Shown here: one piece after another, positions 34,308 through 44,080 of the stretch
Layout of the letters: the number at the start of each line of letters is the position of its first letter
How positions within the stretch are numbered: position 1 is the stretch's first letter
Assembly: GCF_000156195.1 (NCBI RefSeq)
Contig: NZ_GG688330.1
Location: forward strand, 48,167-112,166
Origin: Bacteroides finegoldii DSM 17565
Lineage (GTDB): Bacteria > Bacteroidota > Bacteroidia > Bacteroidales > Bacteroidaceae
Direction: 5' to 3'
Length of the DNA stretch: 64,000 bases
The notes under the pieces: generated by a model
Seen by the model: the letters and a program-made list of their open reading frames with translations, nothing else
What the model was told of the DNA's origin: nothing
The model's database searches: none
Position numbers and translations under genes: made by a program

Positions 34308-35582
34308 TTATAGGTCAGCGTATTTGATTTTCTTCACGTCCATGTATCTTTTCAGGGCTTCAAGATAATAATAATCGGCATAATTCAGCGGGGCGTCTAT
34401 TTCGAAACCGTTGGGGATAGAGCCTGTCGAATGCATCAATATAAAATTTTGATTGTCACCTATCGGGGCGAGGTAAGTATCGCTTGACAAGTTTTTCAGT
34501 ATTGTTTCTGCATAGTCGAAATATTTGCTGTTCTGTGTAAGGGTGCTTAGCTCGATGAATGCCGATGCCGTGACTGCTGCTGCTGACGCATCACGGGGCG
34601 TTTCCGGGCTTTGTATGGCGTCATAATCCCATAATGGAATCAAATCCTCGGTTTTTACCCGGCTGATAATCATGTTGGCTACATTCTCGGCATGAGTCAG
34701 GAATAGGGAGTCTTTGGTTTCTCTGAAACAAGATGTATAACCATAGACTGCCCATGCTTGTCCGCGTGCCCAGGAAGATTCATCGTGTTTGCCTTGGTGG
34801 GTACGTTTGTAGTCTACGGTTCCGTCGTTGTTATAGCTTACTACGTGATAGCAAGTATAATCAGGGCGGAAGTGGTTTCTCATGGTCGTTTTGGCATGTT
34901 TGATTGCAACCTCGTTATAGCGGTAGTTGGAAGTTAAGTTATAGGCGTTGAATAATAAATCCAGGTTCATTATATTGTCAATAATCACAGGATAGTTCCA
35001 TTCTCCGAAGTCCCACGAACGAATACAACCGATAGTGTCGTTGAAACGTCCGCATAGGTTATCGGCGGTTTCTTTGATAACCTCTTTTATCGTATCATTG
35101 GGGGATAATCTCAATGCGTTTCCATAGCTGCAATTCACCATGAAACCGACGTCATGTGTATCTTTTATGTAGCGTACCGGATTGAGTTGATTGGTATAAT
35201 AGATAGCGAGATTCTTTAAAGAGTCTTTTCGGGTCAGTTCGTACGCATACCATAATGAACCGGGGAAGAAACCGCTGGTCCAGTCGGATACAGGGCAGAG
35301 TAGGATTTGTCCTGCCAGTTCAGGGGTAGATTCCGACTCTATCGAATCCTTGAATACGGAAGGGTCGCGTTCCAGTTGTCGGCTTATGAACATAGTGTCG
35401 CAGACCTGATGGATACTTCGGGGAAACTTGCCTGTACCTTTTAACTTTTCCCCGGTAATCTTTAATTGGGCGGAGGCTGTATCCAAACTCTTTTTTAACC
35501 ATTCGTAGTTTTCCTTTTGAGGAGTCTGGCACGATGCCAGCAGAAGGGCCGTGAAGAACAAAAATAGATTGTACTTTTTCAT
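34308..35582 (-). CDS. Unsaturated glucuronyl hydrolase (GH88)
   Basis: 424 residues with a lipobox ending at C18 (LLLASC). The GH88 alpha/alpha-barrel shows the two catalytic aspartates: D144 in KDTHDVGFMVN and D208 in NIMNLDLLF. It also has SSWARGQAWAVYGY. The enzyme hydrates the 4,5-unsaturated uronic acid left by lyases and so frees the next sugar. The partner PL12 lyase in the same operon produces exactly this type of end. The lipid anchor suggests periplasmic attachment rather than a soluble enzyme. Start chosen at the first ATG, which gives a complete lipoprotein signal. Confidence 0.95.
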   Translation of the reverse strand: MKKYNLFLFFTALLLASCQTPQKENYEWLKKSLDTASAQLKITGEKLKGTGKFPRSIHQVCDTMFISRQLERDPSVFKDSIESESTPELAGQILLCPVSDWTSGFFPGSLWYAYELTRKDSLKNLAIYYTNQLNPVRYIKDTHDVGFMVNCSYGNALRLSPNDTIKEVIKETADNLCGRFNDTIGCIRSWDFGEWNYPVIIDNIMNLDLLFNAYNLTSNYRYNEVAIKHAKTTMRNHFRPDYTCYHVVSYNNDGTVDYKRTHQGKHDESSWARGQAWAVYGYTSCFRETKDSLFLTHAENVANMIISRVKTEDLIPLWDYDAIQSPETPRDASAAAVTASAFIELSTLTQNSKYFDYAETILKNLSSDTYLAPIGDNQNFILMHSTGSIPNGFEIDAPLNYADYYYLEALKRYMDVKKIKYADL

Positions 35583-35735
35583 GTTATAAATTTATCGTTT
35601 TACTTGATTTTTTTCTGTTTGTAAAAATAGTGAATGTTAACCGTATGCATGTGATAAGGTTGTTCAATAGAGTTTAGATTGTAAATAGAGAGCATTAATT
35701 TTGTCTCTTATTATGTTGAATTTATCCAATAGAGC

Positions 35736-35759
35736 TGAAATCGGTACTGAAATCGCTAC
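35736..35759. repeat. Tandem 12-base direct repeat, candidate regulator site
   Basis: TGAAATCGGTAC and TGAAATCGCTAC follow each other directly and differ at one base. AraC-type domains often bind direct repeats. It lies 154-177 bases upstream of the GH88 start. Confidence 0.4.
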
Positions 35760-35854
35760 TTGGGGGGGTGGGTACTCTTATTTTTAGTATAATGGGAATA
35801 CTGTTGAATGGCTGCTTCCCTTATAACCAAATCTTTTTCGGGTGCAATTACAAC

Positions 35855-35880
35855 TTGTCTGACACCCGGGTGTCGTACAA
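35855..35880. promoter_or_regulatory. 26-base interrupted palindrome with a perfect GC-rich core
   Basis: The core GACACCCGGGTGTC (35861-35874) is a perfect dyad. Outside it, after two unpaired bases on each side, TTGT (35855-35858) and ACAA (35877-35880) also match. It stands out in an AT-rich region, and there is no T-run, so a protein site is likely. Confidence 0.5.
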
Positions 35881-36126
35881 ATCTTTATTGCAATAAAAAT
35901 AAGTCTTTATTATAGAGGAATAAATAAATGGCTTTATGAAAGATAATATTCTTTATCCGGTCGTCAAATCAATGAATTTTATAGCCTGAACGAATGTTCT
36001 TTTCTGCCCGGAACGGCTCTTATTGGGCTGTTGCGGCTTGTGGCTATATAAAATCTCAATCAAATTGTATAAAAACAACATTGCTCTAAAGCTAATGTCA
36101 ATCGATTTAGACGATATGGAGACGCC

Positions 36127-36151
36127 CTCTTATTAAGAGTCCTTAACTTTG
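36127..36151 (+). promoter_or_regulatory. SusC promoter: inverted repeat plus -7 box
   Basis: TAACTTTG (36144-36151) matches TAnnTTTG and is 40 bases before the SusC ATG. Four bases upstream is the perfect dyad CTCTTATTAAGAG (36127-36139), lying where the -33 element would be. No clear -33 TTTG is present, as expected for an activated promoter. Confidence 0.5.
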
Positions 36152-36191
36152 TTCCGATAGAAATTCCACATCAGAAATGAGATAAAAAGCA

Positions 36192-39100
36192 ATGAATAGA
36201 ATTAGTAAATTGTTAACTAAGTCAAGTTTGATTATGAAAATCAGAACAATGAATTATGGTACTTGCAGGACATTACTATTCGCGGGACTCTGTTTATCCA
36301 ATGTATGTTTAAGTGCAGCGGAAGATATGAATCCGGATAGGAACTCCAATGCAGTGGAACGGTCCAACATTGTGTCTCAAGCGAGATTCAAAGTTTCGGG
36401 CGTGGTAAAGGACTCTAAAGGTGAGCCGATTATTGGTGCGACGGTTACTGTGAAAAATGCCGCAGGCGGAGTTTTGACCGATATAGACGGTCGCTTTGAA
36501 ATTGAACTTTCTGACAAGAATGCGGTGCTCGTTATTTCTTATCTCGGATTTAACTCGGCAGAAGTGAAAGTGGCAGGACGTAAATCTGTGAATGTCGAAA
36601 TGCAGGAAGATGTCCAGACCCTGTCGGAAGTTGTGGTGGTGGGTTATGGTAGTCAGAAGAAAGAAACTCTGACGGGAGCTATTTCGGGAATTAAAGGAGA
36701 CGCTTTGCTGAAGTCACCGAATGCGAGTATATCCAACTCATTGGCAGGTTCTATTCCTGGCATTTCTTCCGTTCAGACAAGCGGCGAACCGGGAGCGGAT
36801 GACGCGAAGATTTTTGTCCGTGGTGTCGGTTCTCTCACAGAAGCCGGTGCTACACCTCTTATATTAGTAGATGGTGTGGAACGCAGTTTCTTTCAGATGG
36901 ACCCGAACGAAATCGAATCTATCTCTGTATTGAAAGATGCTTCGGCAACAGCCGTATTCGGTGTGCGGGGTGCCAATGGCGTTATCTTGGTGACAACCAA
37001 ACGCGGTACGGAAGGCAAGGCGAAGGTGTCCGTCACCTCTTCAGTGGGTGTGCAGTCGCCGACACGCATCGTGGATGTTGCGGATAGTTATACGCATGCG
37101 GTGATGAAAAATATGCTCGACCGCAACAATGGCGTTTCTGAAAAAGAGTTGATATTTCAGCCCTATGATTTGGACCGGTTCCGTTTGGGGGATGAACCGA
37201 TTATGTATCCGAATGTCAATTGGTATGATTATCTGACCAAGAAGCTTTCCATACAAACACAGCATAACTTGAATATTTCCGGCGGAACGAAAGATGTGAA
37301 GTACTTTGTGTCATTAGGTTTCCTTTATCAGGATGGTTTCTTCAAGAATTTCAAAGAATTGGATTATAACAGTAACTATAAATATTCTCGTTATAACTAT
37401 CGTGCCAATCTGGATATGAATCTGTCCAAATCGACAGTTCTGAAACTGAATATAGGTGGAATTGTCGGTGTTAAGAATGCACCGAATAATCATGAAGACT
37501 TTTGGTGGAGTCTGATGGCGACCTCTGCTCCGTTTTCTTCCCCGGGATTGGTGGATGGAAAGAAAGTCGTGACCGATCCTGCCCGGTTTCCCGGGCTGAT
37601 GAATGGGTATGAAATGTTTCAGAATTTCTACGGCACCGGTTATTCAAGGCAGGTGAGCAATACCATGAATTTTGATATGGTGTTAACACAGAATTTGGAT
37701 TTTGTGACAAAAGGCTTGACGTTGGAAGCCAAAGGTTCTTACAATACCACTTATTCTTACACAAAGGACGTCTCCACTCAAACAGTAAGCTATATTCCTT
37801 TTTATTATTCGTCAGTGAAAGACCCAGGACTGAAAATTGAAGATCCCAATTTTAATAAAGAAATTGTTTATAAAACGAGCGGTAGAGACGGAGAACTTCT
37901 TTATAAGCAAGGGGATACTAGTCGCTCGAGAGACTGGTATTTTGAGGCTAGTCTGCGTTATCAACGTAAGTTCGGCAATCACAACGTAGGCGCTCTTGCT
38001 CTTTATAATCAAAGCAAGAAGTATTATCCGGAGGATTATGAGTCAATTCCTACCGCATATGTCGGTCTGGTCGGTCGTCTGACATACGATTACTGCTCCC
38101 GTTATCTAGCCGAGTTTAATATCGGTTATAACGGTTCTGAAAATTTTGCGCCGGACAAGCGTTTCGGTACCTTTCCGGCAGGTTCCATCGGCTACGTTCT
38201 CACGGAAGAACCTTTTTGGAAAAAGAATAACTATCTGACTTATATGAAACTGCGTGCCTCTGTCGGTTTGGTGGGTAATGACAATATGCGGAATAATCGT
38301 TTCTTGTATTTAGACTCTTATGTGGTAGATAAATTGGATAGGGATAAAGATTATAAAGACTATTTGGATGGTTATAATTTCGGTTTGTATAATACGGTGA
38401 TTGCGAATGGAGCGGAAGAAAAGCGTCTGGCCAATAGATTTGTGACATGGGAAACTGCTTTGAAGCAGAACTATGGAGTCGATATGAATTTTTTCAGTGA
38501 TAAACTGCGTCTGACCTTCGATTATTTTATAGAAAAGCGTAAGGATATTCTTATCAACCGCCGTACTATTCCGATTTATACATCACTGAATGAATCTCTT
38601 TTGCCGGTGGTTAATATGGGTAAGGTAGACAATAAAGGATATGAAGTCAGCTTGAAATGGAATGACAAGGTGAAAGACTTCAGTTATTGGTTGGACGCCA
38701 ACATGTCTTATGCCAAGAATAAGATTGTTTATCAGGATGAGGTGGAGCCGAACGAACCTTACATGTGGCGTACCGGACAGTCAGTAGATGCTATCTTCGG
38801 CTATGTGACGGAACGTTTCTATACGGAAGATGATTTTGACTCGAGTGGAAAACTGTTGCCGGAATTACCGCAACCGGGAGAAACGGTGCGTCCGGGAGAC
38901 TTGAAATACAAAGATTTGAATGGAGACCATGTGATTAATTCGGATGATGTCTGCAAAATCGGCAATCCTAAGCGTCCGCTTTACACATTCGGTTTTAATT
39001 ATGGCATTGAATATAAAGGTTTCTTTGCTTCCATGAACTGGACTGCTGCCAAAGAGGCTAATGTGGAGCTGGCATATTCGTTTCAGACTCCGTTTGACAA

Positions 39101-39449
39101 GCGCCAAGTGCTTTATCAGTTTATAGCAGACGGTACTTGGACACCGGAAACGGCAAACACTGCCAAATATCCGCGTTTGTCGTCCAACAACAGTAATAAG
39201 CAAACATCGACTACTTGGGTGCAGGACGCCTCATATATCAAACTGAAGAATGCGACTATAGGCTATAACATTACGAACAAGAAGATATTAAACGCTATCG
39301 GCGCTTCTTTGATTTCGATCAAGCTGACTGGGTATAACTTGTTGACATTTGACAAATTGGACTTCATGGATCCGGAAGGCGAACCGAACCGGAAACAGTC
39401 TTATCCGATTATGAAGATTTATAATTTAGGAATCAATGTAACCTTTTAA
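36192..39449 (+). CDS. SusC-like TonB-dependent transporter, first of two in the GAG locus
   Basis: 1085 residues from the ATG at 36192; ATGs at 36234 and 36249 are alternatives, the last giving the neatest signal peptide (MNYGTCRTLLFAG, cleaved near CLSAAE). The carboxypeptidase-regulatory-like domain is about 65-145 (FKVSGVVKDSKGEPIIGATVTV), the TonB-box and linker VVVVGYGSQKKETLTGAI, the plug about 160-270 (ILVDGVERSFFQM, VLKDASATAVFGVRGANGVILVTTKRG), then the barrel ending NLGINVTF. It forms the SusCD channel with the following gene, importing lyase products from the surface to the periplasm. Confidence 0.95.
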   Translation: MNRISKLLTKSSLIMKIRTMNYGTCRTLLFAGLCLSNVCLSAAEDMNPDRNSNAVERSNIVSQARFKVSGVVKDSKGEPIIGATVTVKNAAGGVLTDIDGRFEIELSDKNAVLVISYLGFNSAEVKVAGRKSVNVEMQEDVQTLSEVVVVGYGSQKKETLTGAISGIKGDALLKSPNASISNSLAGSIPGISSVQTSGEPGADDAKIFVRGVGSLTEAGATPLILVDGVERSFFQMDPNEIESISVLKDASATAVFGVRGANGVILVTTKRGTEGKAKVSVTSSVGVQSPTRIVDVADSYTHAVMKNMLDRNNGVSEKELIFQPYDLDRFRLGDEPIMYPNVNWYDYLTKKLSIQTQHNLNISGGTKDVKYFVSLGFLYQDGFFKNFKELDYNSNYKYSRYNYRANLDMNLSKSTVLKLNIGGIVGVKNAPNNHEDFWWSLMATSAPFSSPGLVDGKKVVTDPARFPGLMNGYEMFQNFYGTGYSRQVSNTMNFDMVLTQNLDFVTKGLTLEAKGSYNTTYSYTKDVSTQTVSYIPFYYSSVKDPGLKIEDPNFNKEIVYKTSGRDGELLYKQGDTSRSRDWYFEASLRYQRKFGNHNVGALALYNQSKKYYPEDYESIPTAYVGLVGRLTYDYCSRYLAEFNIGYNGSENFAPDKRFGTFPAGSIGYVLTEEPFWKKNNYLTYMKLRASVGLVGNDNMRNNRFLYLDSYVVDKLDRDKDYKDYLDGYNFGLYNTVIANGAEEKRLANRFVTWETALKQNYGVDMNFFSDKLRLTFDYFIEKRKDILINRRTIPIYTSLNESLLPVVNMGKVDNKGYEVSLKWNDKVKDFSYWLDANMSYAKNKIVYQDEVEPNEPYMWRTGQSVDAIFGYVTERFYTEDDFDSSGKLLPELPQPGETVRPGDLKYKDLNGDHVINSDDVCKIGNPKRPLYTFGFNYGIEYKGFFASMNWTAAKEANVELAYSFQTPFDKRQVLYQFIADGTWTPETANTAKYPRLSSNNSNKQTSTTWVQDASYIKLKNATIGYNITNKKILNAIGASLISIKLTGYNLLTFDKLDFMDPEGEPNRKQSYPIMKIYNLGINVTF

Positions 39450-39461
39450 TTGAATATCAAG

Positions 39462-41225
39462 ATGAACAAAAGTATAAAAGCCCTTTTATGGGTGTTATTG
39501 GTCGGGATGATAACCGGTTGTGAAGATTTCAAGCTTGGTAATGCTTTTTTGGAAAAAGCGCCGGGTGATGATGTTGATATCGATGTTGTCTTTTCGAACA
39601 AGAAGTATGCCGACCAGGTTTTGAACCAGGTGTATAGGTCATTGCCGGATTATTTGCCTATGGAATCCCGCGGCTACCGTGGCAATTGGGGGAATACGGA
39701 TGGAGTGACAGATATTTGTTACAATCGCGAAAGTGCTTATGTATCAGGTAGCCTTAAAGCGTCTTACGAAATCGGTTTTCCTTATTATCCCAATAGTACT
39801 ACACAGAATATTGGTAATCCGCTGTATGGCATCCGGAAAGCGTATATTTATTTGGAGAATGTAGACCGTGTGCCGGATATGACCGGAGATGAAAAGAAAC
39901 AGCGCAAAGCAGAAATGAAGGTCATTATCGCTTACCACTATTCACAGATGCTGAGGCATTATGGGGGATTGCCATGGATAGACCATGCCTACAATCCTGA
40001 CGACTCTTTCCAGTTCCCTCGTCTGACTCTGGAAGAGACAGTTAGTAAAATTGTCACTTTGCTGGATGAGGCTGCTGCTGATTTGCCGTGGTATGCAAGC
40101 GATGCTGAGTACGGACATCTGACGGCTGCCGCCGCCAAAGCATTGAAACTGCGTGTATGTCTTTTTGTAGCAAGTCCTTTGTTCAATAATGATGCGCCTT
40201 ATATGGACGGAGAAGCGGCTGCTCAAAAATTAACATGGTTTGGAGATTACCGCCAGGAACGTTGGAGAGATGCTTTAAACGCTGGTCTTGAATTTTTAAG
40301 ACTTAATGAGCAAAATGACAATTATCATGAGATTGTGAAAACAGGTGACGATGCCCGGCAGAATTATGTTGACGGCTATTGGAAACGTGGCAGCAAAGAA
40401 ATCATTATGGCGTCTCATCGCTATCCTATATATGATATGAGCATGAAATCTTTAGACCGCGGACATAATGACTGGTATATATCCACGCGTTCGAGTTATG
40501 CGGATATGTTTGAGTGGAAAGACGGTACTCCGTTCAGTTGGGACAATCCGAATCATGAGGCTCACCCTTTTTTTGATGAGAACATGAAGCCAACCCGTGA
40601 CCCGCGTCTGTATGAAACGTTGATAATCAATCAGGATAAATTCCAGAAACAGAATGGTGGGGCGCAATGTTATCAAGGCGGACTGCAAAGCAAGGAAAAC
40701 TCAAAATATAATAAATCATCCATATACGGTTACAGTATCCGCAAGTTTGTGAGGGATAAGGGAGAGGAAGTAAAGAACCAGCCTTACCAATGCCCGTTGG
40801 TGCGTATGCCCGAAGTCTATTTGAGTATTGCGGAAGCAATGAACCAGTTGGGGATTGCCAAGCAGAAAGATGAATTCGGACGGGATGCTTACGATTATAT
40901 TAATTTAGTCCGCAACCGTGTCGGAATGCCCGATGTCCGTGAGGTGGAAGGACAAGAACTGGTAGATATCCTATTGCACGAACGTGTGGTTGAATTTGGT
41001 GCGGAAGAGATGCGCTACTTCGACTTGATTCGTTGGAAACGTGCCGATTTGCTTTCTACTCCGGTGGAGACGCTGAATATCGTGAAGAATGCAGATGGTA
41101 GCTTTACGTATGAAAGGTCGACGACCGAACAGAAATATGATTGGAAAGACCATTGGTATCTGATTGCATTCTCGCAGGATGAGATAAACAAGAAGTATGG
41201 ATTGATTCAAAATCCCGGATGGTAA
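39462..41225 (+). CDS. SusD-like surface lipoprotein, partner of the first SusC
   Basis: 587 residues from the ATG at 39462. A TTG at 39450 would add four residues and spoil nothing, but ATG is preferred. The lipobox ends at C20 (GMITGC), followed by EDFKLGNAFLEKAPGDD. RagB/SusD body with KAEMKVIIAYHYSQMLRHYGGLPW and the C-terminal helical region VEFGAEEMRYFDLIRWKRADL, ending in LIQNPGW, the usual family terminus. It is the lid of the SusC encoded 12 bases upstream. Confidence 0.94.
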   Translation: MNKSIKALLWVLLVGMITGCEDFKLGNAFLEKAPGDDVDIDVVFSNKKYADQVLNQVYRSLPDYLPMESRGYRGNWGNTDGVTDICYNRESAYVSGSLKASYEIGFPYYPNSTTQNIGNPLYGIRKAYIYLENVDRVPDMTGDEKKQRKAEMKVIIAYHYSQMLRHYGGLPWIDHAYNPDDSFQFPRLTLEETVSKIVTLLDEAAADLPWYASDAEYGHLTAAAAKALKLRVCLFVASPLFNNDAPYMDGEAAAQKLTWFGDYRQERWRDALNAGLEFLRLNEQNDNYHEIVKTGDDARQNYVDGYWKRGSKEIIMASHRYPIYDMSMKSLDRGHNDWYISTRSSYADMFEWKDGTPFSWDNPNHEAHPFFDENMKPTRDPRLYETLIINQDKFQKQNGGAQCYQGGLQSKENSKYNKSSIYGYSIRKFVRDKGEEVKNQPYQCPLVRMPEVYLSIAEAMNQLGIAKQKDEFGRDAYDYINLVRNRVGMPDVREVEGQELVDILLHERVVEFGAEEMRYFDLIRWKRADLLSTPVETLNIVKNADGSFTYERSTTEQKYDWKDHWYLIAFSQDEINKKYGLIQNPGW

Positions 41226-41266
41226 TGGGGAGATAGGTTAACTCTTAAACATAGAAGATAAGAAAA

Positions 41267-44068
41267 ATGAATAATAAATTATTATATATTGTCGGTATGG
41301 CATTTCTGCTGTCTACCACAGCGAATGGGCAGCAACATGCAGCGGATAGTCTTGGGAACAACGGACTTGATGCGGAGATGATAGACTTGGGATATATCAA
41401 GAAAAACCGGTCGAATCTGACACAGGCGGTTTCTACCGTTTCTTCCGAAGTCTTTGAGAACAAGACAGCTACGATTTTGCAGAATTCTTTATACGGATTG
41501 TTCCCGGGGCTGTATGCGAAACAAGACGTTGGCTGGCATGCTGAAGCGGCACTGAACGTACGCGGACGGGGCGGTTTAGGCGACGGAACTCCTTTGATTA
41601 TTGTCGACGGTTTCCCCCGTTCGTTGAATGCGATTACGCTGGAAGAGGTGGAAACGATGTCTGTGCTGAAAGATGGTGCGGCGACGGCATTGTATGGCGC
41701 ACGTGGTGCCAACGGAGTCATTTTGCTCACTACGAAAAGAGGTGCTTACAACTCTTTTGATGTCGATATTAATTATAAGCATGGTTTTACTCTCCCCGTC
41801 AACAAGCCGGAGATGGCGGATGCCTATACTTATGCCCGGGCAATGAACGAGGCGTTGTATTACGACGGACTGGCTCCCATGTATTCCGAGAGTGACCTGA
41901 ATGCGTTCAGAAACCAAACTTCTCCGGATATTTTCCCGAATGTGAACTGGGTGGATGAAGGAACACGGAGCATGGGCGAAAACAATCAGTTGAACCTGCT
42001 GGTGCGTGGCGGGGGAAGCAAGTTGCGCTATATGGGACTTTTTGATTATAAAAACGATTTTGGCTTGTTGAATGAGAAGTATACTGAGTATACCGACCGT
42101 TATAAGTCGCAGATTCGTAGCTATGATATGCGTTTGCGAATGAATATCGACGTAGATCTCACTTCCAGTACACAAATGCAGTTTGGCATTGTAGGGGTGC
42201 TGAATGAATCAAAACGGCCGGACGAGACAATCGGTACTATTTTTGAGAATCTGTACAAGGTGCCGTCGGCAGCGTTTCCAATCAAGACTTCCAATGATTT
42301 ATGGGGAAGCAATTTGCTTCACAAGATGAATCCGTTGGCTGTAATCGCCGATCAGGGATATTATCAGACTAACTGGAGAAAATTGGAAGCGAATATGCGA
42401 ATCACCCAGGATTTGTCCATGCTCTTGAAAGGTTTGAAGGCGGAAGCTGCCATCGCTTACGACAATACGGCTACTTTTTGGCAGGAAGGTTCCAAGACCT
42501 ATTCGTATGAAGTGATTTCATATTCGGACGAGACGGGTAAAGTGGGAACTGTCTATAATGATAATCCTCAATATGTAGTGAACATAGGCAGTGGTTCCAA
42601 TAAAGTATTGGAACAAACGATCCGCAGCAATTGGGAAGTGAAATTGGGATATGACCGTGCATGGAATAATCACCAGTTAAGCGTATCCGCTCTTTACCGT
42701 CAGGAGATGGAAGAGTCGTTGGGAGTCAATTCTTCATGGTACCGTCATTCTTTGATGGGAATGGCAAGTTATAATTTCCGGAACAAGTATATGGTAGATG
42801 TGGTAGCCAATCGTTATGGTACCAGTGTACTGCTGAAAGGAGACAAGTTCCGCTTTTATCCGGCGGTGTCGGCTGCCTGGGTGTTGTCCAACGAAGATTT
42901 TCTGAAAGACCGGTCGTTCGTAGATCTGCTTAAGCTGCGTCTCTCTTATGGACGTTCGGCTGTCGACAATCTTGCTTACGGTTTGGGTAAACATTATTGG
43001 AGCAGCTTGCGTGAGTATTACTTCGGTGATAGTAACACTGAAGTATCCGGCTATTTGGAACGAAAAATACCCATGCGTTCATTGGAACTGGAAACGGCGG
43101 ATAAATACAATATCGGACTGGATGTACAGCTGTTCAAGAAACTTAGTTTCACAGCCGATATGTACTATGACAAGCGTTCAAATATTTTAGTTTCGAACAA
43201 TAAAGTATCAGGAATGATCGGTATCGACGTTCCGCAGCAGAATGTAGGTAAGGTGGAAAGCAAAGGACTCGAATTGAGCCTTGGCTGGAATGATAAAATC
43301 CGTGATTTCCGTTACTATATCAACGGTAATGTTTCTTTCATGGACAGCAAAGTGCTGGAAAACGGTGAGGGTTATCAGCCTTATGACTATCTGTATGCGA
43401 AAGGGCATAAGGTAGGACAGGCCTTTGGTCTTGAGGCTGTCGGCTACTTCCGCGATGAGGAGGATATCCGTAAGAGTCCTGTTCAGACGTTCTCTACAGT
43501 ACGTCCGGGTGACGTGAAATACAAAGACCAGAACAACGATGGCCGGATTGACGCTTATGACGAAGTGGCGATTGGCAAGTCGACTACCGTGCCCGAAATG
43601 GTGTACGGCCTGAATCTGGGATTTGAATACAAGGGATTCGGAGTAGACGCGACATTTCAGGGAGTCGGCGGTATCAGCACGATGCTGACTACTCCGCATG
43701 TCTATCGTCCGCTTCGTAACAATAACAATATTTCCACCTGGTATCTGAAAGACAGAATCCGCTGGACGGAGAGTACAAAGGACATTGCCAATCTCCCCCG
43801 CCTGTCTACATTGGACAATGCGAACAACTATCGCAGCAGTACCCAATGGCTGGAAAACGGTTCGTTCTTTAAATTGCGTAACCTCAATGTCTATTATAAT
43901 TTCCCACAGAAATGGTCGGAAAAGCTGCGTATGGACAAACTTCAGGTCTATGTGCGTGCACAGGATTTATTCTCTTTAGACCATATTGATTATCTGAATT
44001 GTGAAAACCTTTCATTGGGTTATTTCGACACGATGAGCATTTCTTTGGGATTGAATATAAACTTTTAA
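41267..44068 (+). CDS. SusC-like transporter lacking the N-terminal regulatory domain
   Basis: 933 residues, signal peptide about 1-22 (ending ANGQQ). After it the protein goes directly to a short TonB-box-like segment and the plug (LIIVDGFPRSL, VLKDGAATALYGARGANGVILLTTKRG), then a full barrel ending SISLGLNINF. The carboxypeptidase-regulatory-like domain (about 80-100 residues) present in the other two SusC proteins here is absent. The gap from the SusD stop is only 41 bases, so a missed upstream exon-like extension is impossible. It is otherwise intact and pairs with the next SusD. Confidence 0.94.
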   Translation: MNNKLLYIVGMAFLLSTTANGQQHAADSLGNNGLDAEMIDLGYIKKNRSNLTQAVSTVSSEVFENKTATILQNSLYGLFPGLYAKQDVGWHAEAALNVRGRGGLGDGTPLIIVDGFPRSLNAITLEEVETMSVLKDGAATALYGARGANGVILLTTKRGAYNSFDVDINYKHGFTLPVNKPEMADAYTYARAMNEALYYDGLAPMYSESDLNAFRNQTSPDIFPNVNWVDEGTRSMGENNQLNLLVRGGGSKLRYMGLFDYKNDFGLLNEKYTEYTDRYKSQIRSYDMRLRMNIDVDLTSSTQMQFGIVGVLNESKRPDETIGTIFENLYKVPSAAFPIKTSNDLWGSNLLHKMNPLAVIADQGYYQTNWRKLEANMRITQDLSMLLKGLKAEAAIAYDNTATFWQEGSKTYSYEVISYSDETGKVGTVYNDNPQYVVNIGSGSNKVLEQTIRSNWEVKLGYDRAWNNHQLSVSALYRQEMEESLGVNSSWYRHSLMGMASYNFRNKYMVDVVANRYGTSVLLKGDKFRFYPAVSAAWVLSNEDFLKDRSFVDLLKLRLSYGRSAVDNLAYGLGKHYWSSLREYYFGDSNTEVSGYLERKIPMRSLELETADKYNIGLDVQLFKKLSFTADMYYDKRSNILVSNNKVSGMIGIDVPQQNVGKVESKGLELSLGWNDKIRDFRYYINGNVSFMDSKVLENGEGYQPYDYLYAKGHKVGQAFGLEAVGYFRDEEDIRKSPVQTFSTVRPGDVKYKDQNNDGRIDAYDEVAIGKSTTVPEMVYGLNLGFEYKGFGVDATFQGVGGISTMLTTPHVYRPLRNNNNISTWYLKDRIRWTESTKDIANLPRLSTLDNANNYRSSTQWLENGSFFKLRNLNVYYNFPQKWSEKLRMDKLQVYVRAQDLFSLDHIDYLNCENLSLGYFDTMSISLGLNINF

Positions 44069-44080
44069 AAAGAAAGTACG

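Larger units (their letters stand above)
35583..36191. promoter_or_regulatory. Divergent control region of the GAG utilization locus
   Basis: A 609-base non-coding stretch between the GH88 and SusC starts. It holds a tandem 12-base direct repeat (TGAAATCGGTAC then TGAAATCGCTAC, 35736-35759), a GC-rich perfect 14-base palindrome within a longer dyad (35855-35880), an inverted repeat just upstream of the plus-strand -7 box (36127-36139), and that box itself (36144-36151). No open frame of any length was found. It is the likely binding area of the AraC-type output domain of the regulator at 51830-55861. Confidence 0.65.

Noticed and set aside
35583..36191. Invertible (phase-variable) promoter
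   Set aside because: No long inverted repeats flank the promoter, and there is no recombinase nearby.
41226..41266. Missing N-terminal domain of the second SusC due to a frameshift
   Set aside because: Only 41 bases lie between the SusD stop and the SusC start, and the signal peptide is intact, so the short form is real.
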